DNA of 64,000 bases, from NCBI RefSeq assembly GCF_000230975.2, contig NC_021172.1, positions 1,736,001 to 1,800,000 of the forward strand, in the 5' to 3' direction. This DNA is from Hyphomicrobium denitrificans 1NES1. Lineage in GTDB: Bacteria > Pseudomonadota > Alphaproteobacteria > Rhizobiales > Hyphomicrobiaceae. Under the pieces are notes generated by a model. The model did no database searches. It worked only from the letters and a program-made list of their open reading frames with translations, and was not told where the DNA came from. This document shows positions 1-8,291 of the stretch, in pieces; position 1 is the first letter of the stretch; each line of letters starts with the position of its first letter. The translations under genes and the position numbers were made by a program.

Positions 1-33
1 CGCGGGCTTCGTCGTTTTTTTCTTATTGTTCAT
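1..33 (-). CDS. 5' end of an unidentified CDS (cut by window edge)
   Basis: Only the first eleven codons are present, reading MNNKKKTTKPA from an ATG at 33. The ATG overlaps the TGA stop of the upstream mfnB-like gene as ATGA, which is typical of translationally coupled operon partners. The lysine-rich start gives no family assignment. It is likely the next gene of the same minus-strand operon; what it encodes cannot be said from this window. Confidence 0.5.
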   Translation of the reverse strand, partial: MNNKKKTTKPA

Positions 34-767
34 GCCACGGACTTCTCCGGTGCAGGCTCGATGTTCTGTGCGCGGCCGATTTCGAGCCGAATGGCGGCGA
101 CGCGTGTCGGGTCGAGCTTGCTCGACCGACCCGTCTCGCAAAGCGCACCGCGGAAGCCCAGCACGTCCGGACCGAGGCTCGCAAGGCCCGCGATGTCTTC
201 CATTCTGAGCGACCCGGCAAGACCGCACATCAGATTGGAATTCCGTGCCGACGACACGAACTTTGAAAGCCCTCCGGCAGGCAGCATCGTGGTCAAGCGA
301 CCGCCCGACTTGTCCGCCGTATCAAGCATCACGCCGGCAAAACCGTGCGCCGCGAGATATGGAATAAGCTCGTAATCCGGGGCCTGATCCGCCATCAGCA
401 CCGCAACGAGACGCACCTTCTGATGCTTCACCCGCCCCAGCGCAGCGATCGCGGGACGCGCATCACCGTCGCCGAAAAATCCGATCTTGACGATATCGAC
501 TCCTGTCCGCGCCATCGCGGATGCAGCCTCGACCAGCGCGCCGGACTCCGGAGGCAAGTCCCCGACCGTCGCGCTCACCAACAGTCGGCCAGCCACGCGC
601 GCGGCGACCTCGCGGACAACCGCGTGCGGCAGCGCCCCCAGCGCACCGGCCGACGGATCTTTGCAATCGATCACATCGGCGCCGCCTGCGAGTGCCAAAC
701 TCGCCTCATCGGCGCTCGTCACGCTCGCCAGAAAGGCGGGACGCCGCCGTGTCAAACCGTCGATCAT
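30..767 (-). CDS. mfnB: (5-formylfuran-3-yl)methyl phosphate synthase-like protein (MfnB/DUF556 family)
   Basis: A 245-residue TIM-barrel protein of the MfnB (former DUF556) family. In methanogens MfnB condenses two glyceraldehyde-3-phosphate molecules to the furan precursor of methanofuran; aerobic methylotrophs with tetrahydromethanopterin-linked formaldehyde oxidation carry homologues for their methanofuran analogue. Visible are the N-terminal strand ASVTSADEA, then ADVIDCKDPSAGALGA, whose Lys36 is in the position of the Schiff-base lysine, and GVDIVKIGFFG. The ATG at 767 is chosen because the open frame upstream is arginine/proline-rich and overlaps the ABC ATPase gene. It lies 38 bp behind that ATPase and overlaps the next gene by four bases, so it is probably in one operon. 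Family assignment is firm; the role in C1 metabolism is inferred from family and context. Confidence 0.82.
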   Translation of the reverse strand: MIDGLTRRRPAFLASVTSADEASLALAGGADVIDCKDPSAGALGALPHAVVREVAARVAGRLLVSATVGDLPPESGALVEAASAMARTGVDIVKIGFFGDGDARPAIAALGRVKHQKVRLVAVLMADQAPDYELIPYLAAHGFAGVMLDTADKSGGRLTTMLPAGGLSKFVSSARNSNLMCGLAGSLRMEDIAGLASLGPDVLGFRGALCETGRSSKLDPTRVAAIRLEIGRAQNIEPAPEKSVA

Positions 768-805
768 TCCATCGTCCGAGATAAATAAGCCGCGGATCCG
801 CGGGA

Positions 806-1546
806 TCAGGTGGCGAAGATGCGGATTTGCTCTTGGAGCACCGCAGCCCGGTCGTGGCGCTGAGCTTCTGTCAGGTTCACGACCGCATCCTGGGCAACAC
901 TCGCCTGTCCCGGCGCCAGGCGCAAGATGCGGGTCCCGAGTTGTATTGCCTCGGACCGGTCGTGCGTCACGAAAATCACGGTTGTCGGCTGCCGGTGCCA
1001 CAGCTCCATCAACAATTCCCTGAGGCTTGCCGCCGTAGGATCATCAAGCGAAACAAAGGGCTCGTCCATCAACAAGATCTGAGGTTCGAGGATGAACCCC
1101 CGTGCCAGCGCCGCACGCCGCTGCATGCCGAGCGACAACATCTCGGGGTAAGCGTTCTGCGCCTGACCCAGCCCGACGCGCTCCAGCATCGCCGGGATTT
1201 GCGCGTGACGAGGATCTCCGTTCGGGAGAGCGAGGGCGATATTTTCGTAAAGCGTGCGCCAGGGCAGAAGCCGGGGCGTCTGGAAAATGAACGTTACGCC
1301 GTCTTTCGCGGGGCCGAGATCAATCGATCCTTCGTAATCCTTGTCGAGCCCGGCGATGATGTTGAGCAACGTCGACTTTCCGCAGCCCGACGGACCGGTG
1401 ATAACCAGAAACGAGCGCGGCGCCACCTCGAATTCGATATCCTGAAGCACGAGCTGTGCTTCGCGGTCTCCAACCGCCGGAAAGATCTTGCGCTTGACCG
1501 CGACGCGGATCGTCCCGTTTGTGTTTCGTCCGTTCAGCGGCGCCAT
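806..1546 (-). CDS. ABC transporter ATP-binding protein, NitT/TauT (SsuB-like) family
   Basis: The 246-residue nucleotide-binding subunit of an importer. Walker [10 protein letters not shown] is at residues 51-59, a Q-loop FQTPRLLPW follows, the signature region reads LSLGMQRRAALARG, and Walker B ILLMDEPF is followed by the H-loop VTHD. Length and motifs fit the nitrate/sulfonate/taurine ATPases (SsuB, TauB, NrtD). The signature is LSLGM and not the usual LSGGM. The start overlaps the permease gene by 13 bases, so the two are co-translated. The substrate cannot be read from the ATPase; the neighbouring mfnB-like gene and divergent PQQ-associated module suggest a methylotrophy link. Confidence 0.9.
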   Translation of the reverse strand: MAPLNGRNTNGTIRVAVKRKIFPAVGDREAQLVLQDIEFEVAPRSFLVITGPSGCGKSTLLNIIAGLDKDYEGSIDLGPAKDGVTFIFQTPRLLPWRTLYENIALALPNGDPRHAQIPAMLERVGLGQAQNAYPEMLSLGMQRRAALARGFILEPQILLMDEPFVSLDDPTAASLRELLMELWHRQPTTVIFVTHDRSEAIQLGTRILRLAPGQASVAQDAVVNLTEAQRHDRAAVLQEQIRIFAT

Positions 1547-2343
1547 GCACTCACCCGGGCTTGCAGCGGCTGCAGCACCGCGAATTCGATGACTTGCACG
1601 ATCAGGATGAAGGCCAGCGCATAGGCCAGTATCGTGCCGACGTCAAATTCCTGGAACGCGATCGCGAGACGATAGCCGACACCGTTCGAGCGGCCGAAAG
1701 CTTCGACGACGAGCACGATCTTCCAGACGAGCGATAGGCCCGACCGGGCTGCAGCGGCAAAGAACGGTGCGAGCTGTGGTAGTGTCACGTGCCGAAGCGT
1801 CTTCCAGTTCCCGAACTTGTACATGATCGCCATCTCGGCAAGATCTTTCGAGAGGCTGCGCGCGCCCTCGCGCATGTTGACGGCGACGTTTGGGATCTTG
1901 TTCAGCGCCACGGCGATGATCGCGGCGGTATCCGTCAGCCCGAACCAGATGTAGCAGAGCGTGATGGTGACGAGCGCCGGCAGGTTCAGGAACAACGTCA
2001 GCCAGGCATCAAAAAACTTGTCCGCCGTTTTATACTTGCCGAGCGCCAGCCCGATCGCCGTTCCGATGAACATCGAAAAAACGAAGGCGATGGCGACACG
2101 CACCAGCGTCGCGGACGTATGCTTCCAGAGCTCGCCGCTTCTCGCCTCCCTGAGCATGACGTCGAAAACGGCGAGCGGCGTCGGGAGATATTTGTTCTGA
2201 AGAACGTCGGCAAGGACTTGCCAGAAAAGGCCGAAAACCAAGAGCGATCCCGCCATCCAGGCGAACCGCTCTATCGTCGAATTGAAGCCGAAGGCGCGCG
2301 CCGGCCTAGGAATGGAAGAGGTTCTGGTCGAAACGGGTGCCAT
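1534..2343 (-). CDS. ABC transporter permease, NitT/TauT (SsuC-like) family
   Basis: An integral membrane subunit of about 269 residues with around six hydrophobic segments and the cytoplasmic coupling-loop pattern EGARSLSKDLAEMA, then NWKTLRHVTLPQLAP, characteristic of BPD_transp_1 permeases of the SsuC/TauC group. The ATG at 2343 was chosen over a TTG at 2373; either way the gene starts inside the end of the binding-protein gene and ends inside the ATPase gene. It forms the transporter with those two proteins. Substrate unknown. Confidence 0.85.
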   Translation of the reverse strand: MAPVSTRTSSIPRPARAFGFNSTIERFAWMAGSLLVFGLFWQVLADVLQNKYLPTPLAVFDVMLREARSGELWKHTSATLVRVAIAFVFSMFIGTAIGLALGKYKTADKFFDAWLTLFLNLPALVTITLCYIWFGLTDTAAIIAVALNKIPNVAVNMREGARSLSKDLAEMAIMYKFGNWKTLRHVTLPQLAPFFAAAARSGLSLVWKIVLVVEAFGRSNGVGYRLAIAFQEFDVGTILAYALAFILIVQVIEFAVLQPLQARVSAWRR

Positions 2344-3286
2344 CGCCAACGAGTTCCGCGTCTCCGAGTTCAATGAGAAGGTTCGTCAGCTTCTCCGCCG
2401 CCGACGTCTCGGCCGGTCCCCACGCTCCAGTAATTCCCGACCGGTAGTAGTCTCTGATCGCCACGAGTTCGGCGTCCGAGGCCGGCCTGATCAGCGGCCG
2501 CAGTCGTTCCCATGCTGCATCGGACTTTGCAAGTACCGCATTCGCGTCGGCAACCGCACTCAAAAGAATGTCAACGGGAATGCCCTTGTCCGCGACCGCT
2601 TTCTCCGACCAGATGAACCCAACGAGCGCAGGGGTCGGGCTGACGCCCAGGCCTTTGACGACATTCGACATCGAGAGAATTTCCCGGGCGCCTTCCGCGT
2701 GGAGACGCGCCGCGTAAGTCCAGAAGTTCAAGACAGCATCAAGCCGCCCGCTTTTAAATTCGGCAGTGACGAGCGGCGCCGCGCCGAAAACCGGATCGGC
2801 GACGTTCGCAATGTCTTTGCCGATGACCTTGCGCGAATAAGCTCTGAGCAAGATCCAGCTCTTGTCGATGCCCGTTCCCGCAACCCCGATCTTCTTGCCG
2901 ACAAGATCGGCAAAGGATTTGACTGGGCTGTTCTTCGGCACCATCAGGCTGCCGAGCGCGGCCGAATACGGAGCAAATTTGAGGTCATCGCCCTTGGCGC
3001 GCTGACGCAACGCCCAGGTCCAATCGCTGACGATGACGTCGGCGCTGCCCGAGAGAAGCGCAATCGGCGCCGCAGGATTGTTGGCAACTTCAACGACTTC
3101 GAGATCGAGCCCGTGCTTCTTGTCGATGCCCTCGGCGCGAATAGTTTCGATCAGCCAGCTCACCGACCCGAACTTGACAGACGTCAGCCGTACGGGTGGC
3201 GCGGCGCTCGCGATACCCGGCCATATTGCCGTCGTAGTTAGCGCAACCCCGGCAGCAAGCGCTTGCCGGCGAGTGAAATTGATCAT
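2306..3286 (-). CDS. ABC transporter substrate-binding protein, NitT/TauT family
   Basis: A 326-residue exported binding protein. The ATG at 3286 gives an N-terminus with a twin-arginine-like stretch (NFTRRQALAAG), a hydrophobic core and a probable AxA site near ASAAP. The body has the family pattern: an early KFGSVSWLIE strand, GLDLEVVEVANNPAAPIAL, SADVIVSDWTWALRQ, and FADLVGKKIGVAGTG. Such proteins bind sulfonates, nitrate, or thiamine-like and other small ligands. The start overlaps the stop of the DUF3280-like gene as ATGA. The ligand is not predictable; the divergent PQQ-associated transporter makes a methanol- or metal-related ligand worth considering. Confidence 0.85.
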   Translation of the reverse strand: MINFTRRQALAAGVALTTTAIWPGIASAAPPVRLTSVKFGSVSWLIETIRAEGIDKKHGLDLEVVEVANNPAAPIALLSGSADVIVSDWTWALRQRAKGDDLKFAPYSAALGSLMVPKNSPVKSFADLVGKKIGVAGTGIDKSWILLRAYSRKVIGKDIANVADPVFGAAPLVTAEFKSGRLDAVLNFWTYAARLHAEGAREILSMSNVVKGLGVSPTPALVGFIWSEKAVADKGIPVDILLSAVADANAVLAKSDAAWERLRPLIRPASDAELVAIRDYYRSGITGAWGPAETSAAEKLTNLLIELGDAELVGDGTRFDQNLFHS

Positions 3287-3789
3287 TTCTCTTTGGCCTC
3301 GGCGTTGAAACGGTTCTTCCAAAGATATCGGACGCCCCGCAGCCACATATCGTCTGTGTTGCCGCTGATTGCGGCCGACATGGTTTTCGTTAGCTTCCCC
3401 GTCGCCGTGTCGCGCACGATGATCTGCAGATTGAGCGAGGCGCTCGAAAGCTTATCGACGTAGCCGGTGACGGCGATGTCGGCGCCTGCGTCTTTGGCAA
3501 TCGGAGCTTCGCAGCCGTCGCATTTGTAGAATGGCGATGCCGCCTCGATCTCCTTGGCTCGCGACGAGAGATCGACGACTTGGTATCTGCCATCCTTCTG
3601 CATTAAGGACTTCAGCTCGTCCGCTACGAGTTGCAGCCGCCTCATATCCTCCGGATCATTTTGCGGAAACATCTCGCCGTCCTGCTGTGCGTCGTGGAAG
3701 TCAAACGGGAAAACGGCGGCCTTCGTATTGGCCGCAGCCGGGGTAACCATCAGCACGGCCAAAAAAGCGAATAGAAAACGCTGCATCAT
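3283..3789 (-). CDS. DUF3280-like exported protein
   Basis: A 168-residue protein with a signal peptide (MMQRFLFAFLAVLMV, cleavage probably after AAA). It resembles DUF3280: an N-terminal AVFPFDFHD strand, a central helix, the paired cysteines YKCDGCE around residues 94-97, and a VTGYVDKLSSASLNLQ region ending in conserved WLRGVRYLWKN. Function is unknown. As I recall, DUF3280 proteins occur beside PQQ-dependent alcohol dehydrogenase gene sets in methylotrophs. Here it is the first gene of the minus-strand operon, divergent from the PQQ-associated ABC module. ATG at 3789 or 3786 are equally possible. Confidence 0.75.
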   Translation of the reverse strand: MMQRFLFAFLAVLMVTPAAANTKAAVFPFDFHDAQQDGEMFPQNDPEDMRRLQLVADELKSLMQKDGRYQVVDLSSRAKEIEAASPFYKCDGCEAPIAKDAGADIAVTGYVDKLSSASLNLQIIVRDTATGKLTKTMSAAISGNTDDMWLRGVRYLWKNRFNAEAKEK

Positions 3790-4066
3790 GGGCGGTTCGG
3801 TCCATTTCGATTGGGAGCATGAGCTCGGGGTGGATCATTGCGCTCGGCCGAAGCGCGCCAGATTAGTAGGTGCTCGTTACCCCCACTTCATTGCAAGAGG
3901 TTCATCAGGACTTTAGCAAAGATGCCGGTAACAAACGCGCGAGCCCGAAGGCTCTGTCTTGACAAGCTGATGATACGCCCCCTTTTACAGTAATACAGTA
4001 ACATTGGAAGCGATTAGCGGCCGGCTCCGCGATTGCCTATTCCGAAGACAAACTGGAGTTGGATCA
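3790..4066. promoter_or_regulatory. Divergent intergenic region between two methylotrophy-associated operons
   Basis: About 277 bp separate the two divergent operons, so both promoters should lie here. A TTGACA hexamer at 3959-3964 on the plus strand could be a -35 element, but the -10 candidates 17-18 bases downstream (CTTTTA or TTTTAC) are weak. A GGAG at 4054-4057 stands nine bases before the TTG start of the plus-strand gene. No clear operator palindrome was seen. Confidence 0.35.
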
Positions 4067-5383
4067 TTGGCATCCCCAACAGCCTGCTCTGCCGCGCAAT
4101 CGCATTCCTGGAAGGCCGCTTTCTCGAGCGTTCTCGCCGGATGTGCCCTGGTCGCCTGCCCAGCATTCGCGGAGGATACTGCGCCGCAAACGATGCCAAC
4201 CGCAGAGTCTCCGACACCCACAACGCAATCCAGCACGACCGACGCGAGTAAGAAAAAGATTACGATTTCGATCCTCTACGTCAAACAGGACCGGCAGGAC
4301 GAGGAACTGCCCCTGTCCATGCTCGATCTCCCGTCAGCCGACGACGGCATCGCAGGCGCCAAGCTCGGAATAGCCGACGACAACACCACCGGACGCTTCC
4401 TCAACCAGACGTTCAAGCTCGACGTGCTTAACGGCAATGCCGACGACTTGATCAAGGGCGCGACAGAAAAAATAGGCGCGGGTGACAGCTTCATCATCGC
4501 GGATATGGAACCCGATGCTCTACTGAAGCTTTCCGACGCCCTGAAGGACAAGCACGCGCTGATCTTCAATGTCGGCAATCCCGACGACAGGCTTCGGGAA
4601 GAGGATTGCCGCGCCAACGTCCTCCATATTGCGCCAACGCGGTCCATGCTGGCCGACGCCCTGGCGCAATATCTCGTCTGGAAGCGATGGCCGAATTGGC
4701 TCCTCATTTACGGCCCGACTCCGGAAGATAAACTGCTGGCGGATGCCTATCGCCGCTCTGCCAAGAAATTCGGCGGCAAGATCGTTCAGGAGCTTGAGTT
4801 CAAGCAAAATACCGGAAGCCGCCGCGCCGATGGCGGCTATGAGCAGATCCAGCAGCAGATCCCGTCGTTTCTACAAAATGCAAAGGACCACGACGTCGTC
4901 ATCGTCGCTGACGAGAAGCGTCTTTTTGCCGATTACTTTCCGTTCCGGACTTGGGTCCCTCGGCCCATCGCAGGCTCTGCAGGGCTGACGGCTTCGAGCT
5001 GGCATCCCGCGCTTGAGTTCTGGGGCGGCACGCAGTTCCAGCACCGCTTCCGCAAGCTGAACAGCCGCATGATGCGAGACATCGACTACGATGCGTGGGT
5101 CGCGACACGGGTCGTCGGAGAAGCCGCAACCCGCAAACATGCCGGTGACTTCGATACCTTGCGCGACTTGATCAAGTCTCCAGGCTTCGAAGTTGCAGCA
5201 TTTAAAGGCGTGGCGACGAGCTTCAGAAGTTGGAACGGACAGCTGCGCGAGCCGCTTATCATTGGGACGCCGAAGCTCCCGGTCAGCGTTTCTCCGCAGC
5301 CCGGATTCCTGCATCAAACGAGCGTTCTCGATACGCTGGGGTACGACAAGCCGGAGACCAAGTGCAAAGCCTATACGCAATGA
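4067..5383 (+). CDS. PQQ-dependent alcohol dehydrogenase-associated ABC substrate-binding protein (LutA-like)
   Basis: An exported binding protein of about 438 residues, resembling the family annotated as 'substrate-binding protein, PQQ-dependent alcohol dehydrogenase system' and related to branched-chain amino acid receptors. The fold is visible as an N-lobe (KITISILYVKQD, DDGIAGAKLGIADDN), a hinge segment and a C-lobe (VVIVADEKRLFADYFPFRTW), plus conserved WHPALEFWGG. The TTG at 4067 is preferred because it is preceded by GGAG and gives a clean signal peptide ending AFAED; an upstream TTG at 4004 gives an implausible N-terminus. LutA of Methylorubrum extorquens, part of a lanthanide transport cluster, is of this type. 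The specific ligand here is inferred only. Confidence 0.83.
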   Translation: MASPTACSAAQSHSWKAAFSSVLAGCALVACPAFAEDTAPQTMPTAESPTPTTQSSTTDASKKKITISILYVKQDRQDEELPLSMLDLPSADDGIAGAKLGIADDNTTGRFLNQTFKLDVLNGNADDLIKGATEKIGAGDSFIIADMEPDALLKLSDALKDKHALIFNVGNPDDRLREEDCRANVLHIAPTRSMLADALAQYLVWKRWPNWLLIYGPTPEDKLLADAYRRSAKKFGGKIVQELEFKQNTGSRRADGGYEQIQQQIPSFLQNAKDHDVVIVADEKRLFADYFPFRTWVPRPIAGSAGLTASSWHPALEFWGGTQFQHRFRKLNSRMMRDIDYDAWVATRVVGEAATRKHAGDFDTLRDLIKSPGFEVAAFKGVATSFRSWNGQLREPLIIGTPKLPVSVSPQPGFLHQTSVLDTLGYDKPETKCKAYTQ

Positions 5384-5451
5384 TGTCGATGCCTGGAACC
5401 GGCGAGCGACGGCAAGCCCCCAAACATATCCATTTCATCCGGAGACGAGCG

Positions 5452-6435
5452 ATGTCGCGATCTTCAGCGATTCTTACTGCGTTTTTGTCGGCGGCCGCCA
5501 TCACATCGACCGCAAGCACGGCTAACGCGTACACCGCTTACGTCACCAACGAGAAGGACAACACCGTCAGCGTCATCGACACCGACAAGCTCGAGGTCAT
5601 CAAGACGGTAAAAGTCGGCCAGCGGCCGCGCGGCATCGTCATGTCCAATGACGGCAAATGGATCATCATCTGCACCAGCGACGACAACGACGTGAAGATC
5701 TACGACGCGAAGACGCTCGAATACGTCAAGTCGCTTCCCTCGGGTCCCGACCCCGAGCTCCTGACGCTGCATCCCGACGGCAGGCGTCTCTATATCGCCA
5801 ATGAGGACGACAACCTCGTCACCGTCGTCGATATCAATACCTCGAAAGTCATCACCGAAATTCCCGTGGGCGTCGAGCCGGAAGGCATGGGCATGAGCCC
5901 TGACGGCAAAGTGCTCGTCAACACGTCGGAAACGACGAACATGGCGCACTTCATCGACACCACGAAGCACGAGACGTTCGATAACGTTCTCGTCGACAGC
6001 CGGCCGCGCGTCGCGATGTTCAATTCGGCGCAAACCCAGCTCTGGGTATCATCCGAGGTCGGTGGCACCGTGACGGTGATCAATCCTGCCGACCGCAAGA
6101 TCATCGGCAAAATCAGCTTCGATATTCCGGGTATCACAAAAGAGGCGATCCAGCCGGTCGGCATTCGCATCACGAAAGACGACAAGATCGCGTTTGTCGC
6201 GCTCGGACCGGCGAACCGCGTCGCCGTCATCGACACCGCCACTCTCAAAGTTTTGAAATACATTCTCGTAGGCCAGCGCGTCTGGCAGATGTATTTCACG
6301 CCGGACGGGAAGGAGCTGCTCACGACCAACGGCGCCTCGAACGATGTGACCGTGATCGACGTTGCCAATCAGAAGGCGATCAAATCGATCAAGGTCGGCC
6401 GTTATCCCTGGGGCGTCGTCGTTTCGCCCAATTGA
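5452..6435 (+). CDS. PQQ-associated YVTN-type beta-propeller protein
   Basis: A 327-residue exported protein with a signal peptide ending TANA and about seven propeller repeats, each with a variant of AYVTNEKDNTVSVIDTDK and a following VGQRPRGIVMSNDGK turn. It resembles the 'PQQ-dependent catabolism-associated beta-propeller' family. The ATG at 5452 follows a GGAGACGAG ribosome-binding site; a longer frame from 5230 overlaps the previous gene and lacks a signal peptide. It sits between the binding protein and the ATPase, as in lut/ped-type clusters, so a periplasmic accessory role in metal or cofactor handling is likely. Confidence 0.85.
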   Translation: MSRSSAILTAFLSAAAITSTASTANAYTAYVTNEKDNTVSVIDTDKLEVIKTVKVGQRPRGIVMSNDGKWIIICTSDDNDVKIYDAKTLEYVKSLPSGPDPELLTLHPDGRRLYIANEDDNLVTVVDINTSKVITEIPVGVEPEGMGMSPDGKVLVNTSETTNMAHFIDTTKHETFDNVLVDSRPRVAMFNSAQTQLWVSSEVGGTVTVINPADRKIIGKISFDIPGITKEAIQPVGIRITKDDKIAFVALGPANRVAVIDTATLKVLKYILVGQRVWQMYFTPDGKELLTTNGASNDVTVIDVANQKAIKSIKVGRYPWGVVVSPN

Positions 6436-6466
6436 ATGATCGGCGTCTGAGGCCTCAAAGCGGATT

Positions 6467-7273
6467 GTGGAAGCAATGACGACGATAGCGACAGACCCGA
6501 AATTGGCTACGGCCGAAACCGGCCGGACTCCGGCTCTCGTCGTCAACGGCGTCAGCCACAGTTTCGGCGACAAGAAAGTGTTGGACGACGTCTCACTGAC
6601 CGTCGACCAGGGTGCGTTCGTGATGCTCCTGGGCCTGAACGGCGCGGGGAAGTCGACATTGTTCTCGCTCGTCACGCGCCTTTACGACAACGTCAGCGGC
6701 GAGATCGAAATCTGCGGGTATGACGTGCGCCGCAAGCCGTCGTCGGCCTTGCAGCGCTTGGGCGTCGTCTTTCAAAGCCGCACGCTCGATATCGACCTTA
6801 CCCTGACGCAGAACCTCAAATACCATGCTGCGCTGCACGGGTTTTCCCGTCGCGAGGCAACCGCGCGGGCGCGCCTCGCGCTCGAACTTGTCGGCCTCGC
6901 CGATCGCGGCAATGAAAAAGTCCGAGCCCTTTCCGGCGGCCAGCTTCGCCGCGTCGAGATCGCGCGCTCGATGATGCATCGCCCCGATCTGCTTTTATTG
7001 GACGAGCCGACCGTCGGCCTCGACCTCGGCTCCCGCGAGGGCGTGATCAAGATCGTCCGCGATCTGGTCGCCAAGGAGCGCCTTGGCGTCTTATGGGCGA
7101 CGCATCTGATGGATGAGGTTCTCCGAACCGATCAGGTCATCATACTTCACAAGGGCGTCGTCCTCTTCAACGGCGGCGTACCACAGCTTCTTTCGCAGAC
7201 CGGCACGACCAGCGTGCGCGAAGCGTTTCGCGCCGTCACCGGAACCAAGGCGCCGATCGAGGAGGCAGCCTGA
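6467..7273 (+). CDS. PQQ-associated ABC transporter ATP-binding protein (LutE-like)
   Basis: A 268-residue ATPase of the ABC-2/DrrA type. Walker A GLNGAGKST, Q-loop VFQSRTLDIDL, signature LSGGQLRRVEIARS and Walker B LLLLDEPT with H-loop ATH are all present. The variant GLNGAGKS and the following FSLVTRLYDN match the 'PQQ-dependent catabolism-associated' ATPase family. Start is GTG at 6467 or ATG at 6476. The stop overlaps the permease start by one base. ABC-2 architecture with a periplasmic binding protein is unusual for an importer but is how lanthanide-linked lut and P. putida ped transporters are built. Confidence 0.88.
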   Translation: MEAMTTIATDPKLATAETGRTPALVVNGVSHSFGDKKVLDDVSLTVDQGAFVMLLGLNGAGKSTLFSLVTRLYDNVSGEIEICGYDVRRKPSSALQRLGVVFQSRTLDIDLTLTQNLKYHAALHGFSRREATARARLALELVGLADRGNEKVRALSGGQLRRVEIARSMMHRPDLLLLDEPTVGLDLGSREGVIKIVRDLVAKERLGVLWATHLMDEVLRTDQVIILHKGVVLFNGGVPQLLSQTGTTSVREAFRAVTGTKAPIEEAA

Positions 7274-8280
7274 TGTCGACGGCATTCTCGAGCGCGACCT
7301 CGGCGACCCTCGCCGAATCCGATCATGCCGCCCGCCGCCGGCTTGGTATCGGCGGATATATGGCGTGCTTCAGGGGCATCGTCTGGCGCGAAATCCTGCG
7401 CTACCTGCACCAGCGCGAGCGGTTTCTCTCAGCGCTCGTCAGGCCGCTGATCTGGCTTTTCATTTTCGCGGCGGGATTTCGCCAGACGCTCGGCGTGTCG
7501 ATTATTCCGCCTTACGAAACATACGTGCTCTACGAGGAATTCATTGCACCCGGCCTGATCGCGATGATCCTCTTGTTCAACGCGATGCAGTCCTCGCTGT
7601 CGATGGTCTATGACCGCGAAACGGGCACGATGCGAACGCTGCTCGTCAGCCCGTTCCCGCGTTCCTTCCTTCTGCTGTCGAAGCTTCTCGGCGGCGTATC
7701 GGTTGCCTTGCTGCAATCGTTCGCCTTCGTGTTCGTCGCGTACTGGTGGGGCATCCAGCCACCACCGATCGCAGAAGTGAAACTTTTCACCTTCTTCGAT
7801 CCGCCGAGCTGGGCAGGCGACGCGATTCCAAAGATGACCGATCCGATCATCCAGACACTCTTTTCCGTCCCGGGATTTATCCAACCTTTCCTCGGCTACA
7901 TCACCGTGATACCGGCGATCATCCTCGCAGGGCTGATGCTCGGCGCGCTGGCGCTCTTCATTTCCTCGGTCATCAAGCAACTCGAAAACTTTGCGGGCGT
8001 GATGAACTTTGTCATCTTCCCGATGTTCTTCGCGTCGTCGGCTCTTTACCCACTCTGGCGCATCCGCGAGGCGAGCCCGCTTCTTTACGAAATCTGCCGT
8101 CTCAATCCGTTCACTTACGCAGTTGAATTGGTTCGCTTCGCGCTGTACGGACAGGTCGACACGATTTCCCTCGCGGTCGTCGTTGGCTGTACCGTGGTGT
8201 TCCTCGCCGCGGCGGTATTTGCCTATAATCCCTCGAAAGGCCTGATTGCCCGCCGAGGCGGGCCGGGCGGCCCAGCATGA
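7273..8280 (+). CDS. PQQ-associated ABC-2 type permease (LutF-like)
   Basis: A 335-residue membrane subunit with the ABC-2 layout: cytoplasmic N-terminus, GIVWREILRYLHQRER amphipathic stretch, and about six membrane spans, including LLFNAMQSSLSMVYDRE, whose DRETGTMRTLL loop is the family hallmark, and the late NFVIFPMFFASSALYPLW motif. It pairs with the ATPase immediately upstream (TGATG junction). Family resemblance is to the permease of PQQ-dependent alcohol dehydrogenase systems. Direction of transport cannot be deduced from sequence; lut data in other methylotrophs indicate a role in lanthanide entry to the cytoplasm. Confidence 0.87.
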   Translation: MSTAFSSATSATLAESDHAARRRLGIGGYMACFRGIVWREILRYLHQRERFLSALVRPLIWLFIFAAGFRQTLGVSIIPPYETYVLYEEFIAPGLIAMILLFNAMQSSLSMVYDRETGTMRTLLVSPFPRSFLLLSKLLGGVSVALLQSFAFVFVAYWWGIQPPPIAEVKLFTFFDPPSWAGDAIPKMTDPIIQTLFSVPGFIQPFLGYITVIPAIILAGLMLGALALFISSVIKQLENFAGVMNFVIFPMFFASSALYPLWRIREASPLLYEICRLNPFTYAVELVRFALYGQVDTISLAVVVGCTVVFLAAAVFAYNPSKGLIARRGGPGGPA

Positions 8281-8291
8281 TGAGGTGCGAT

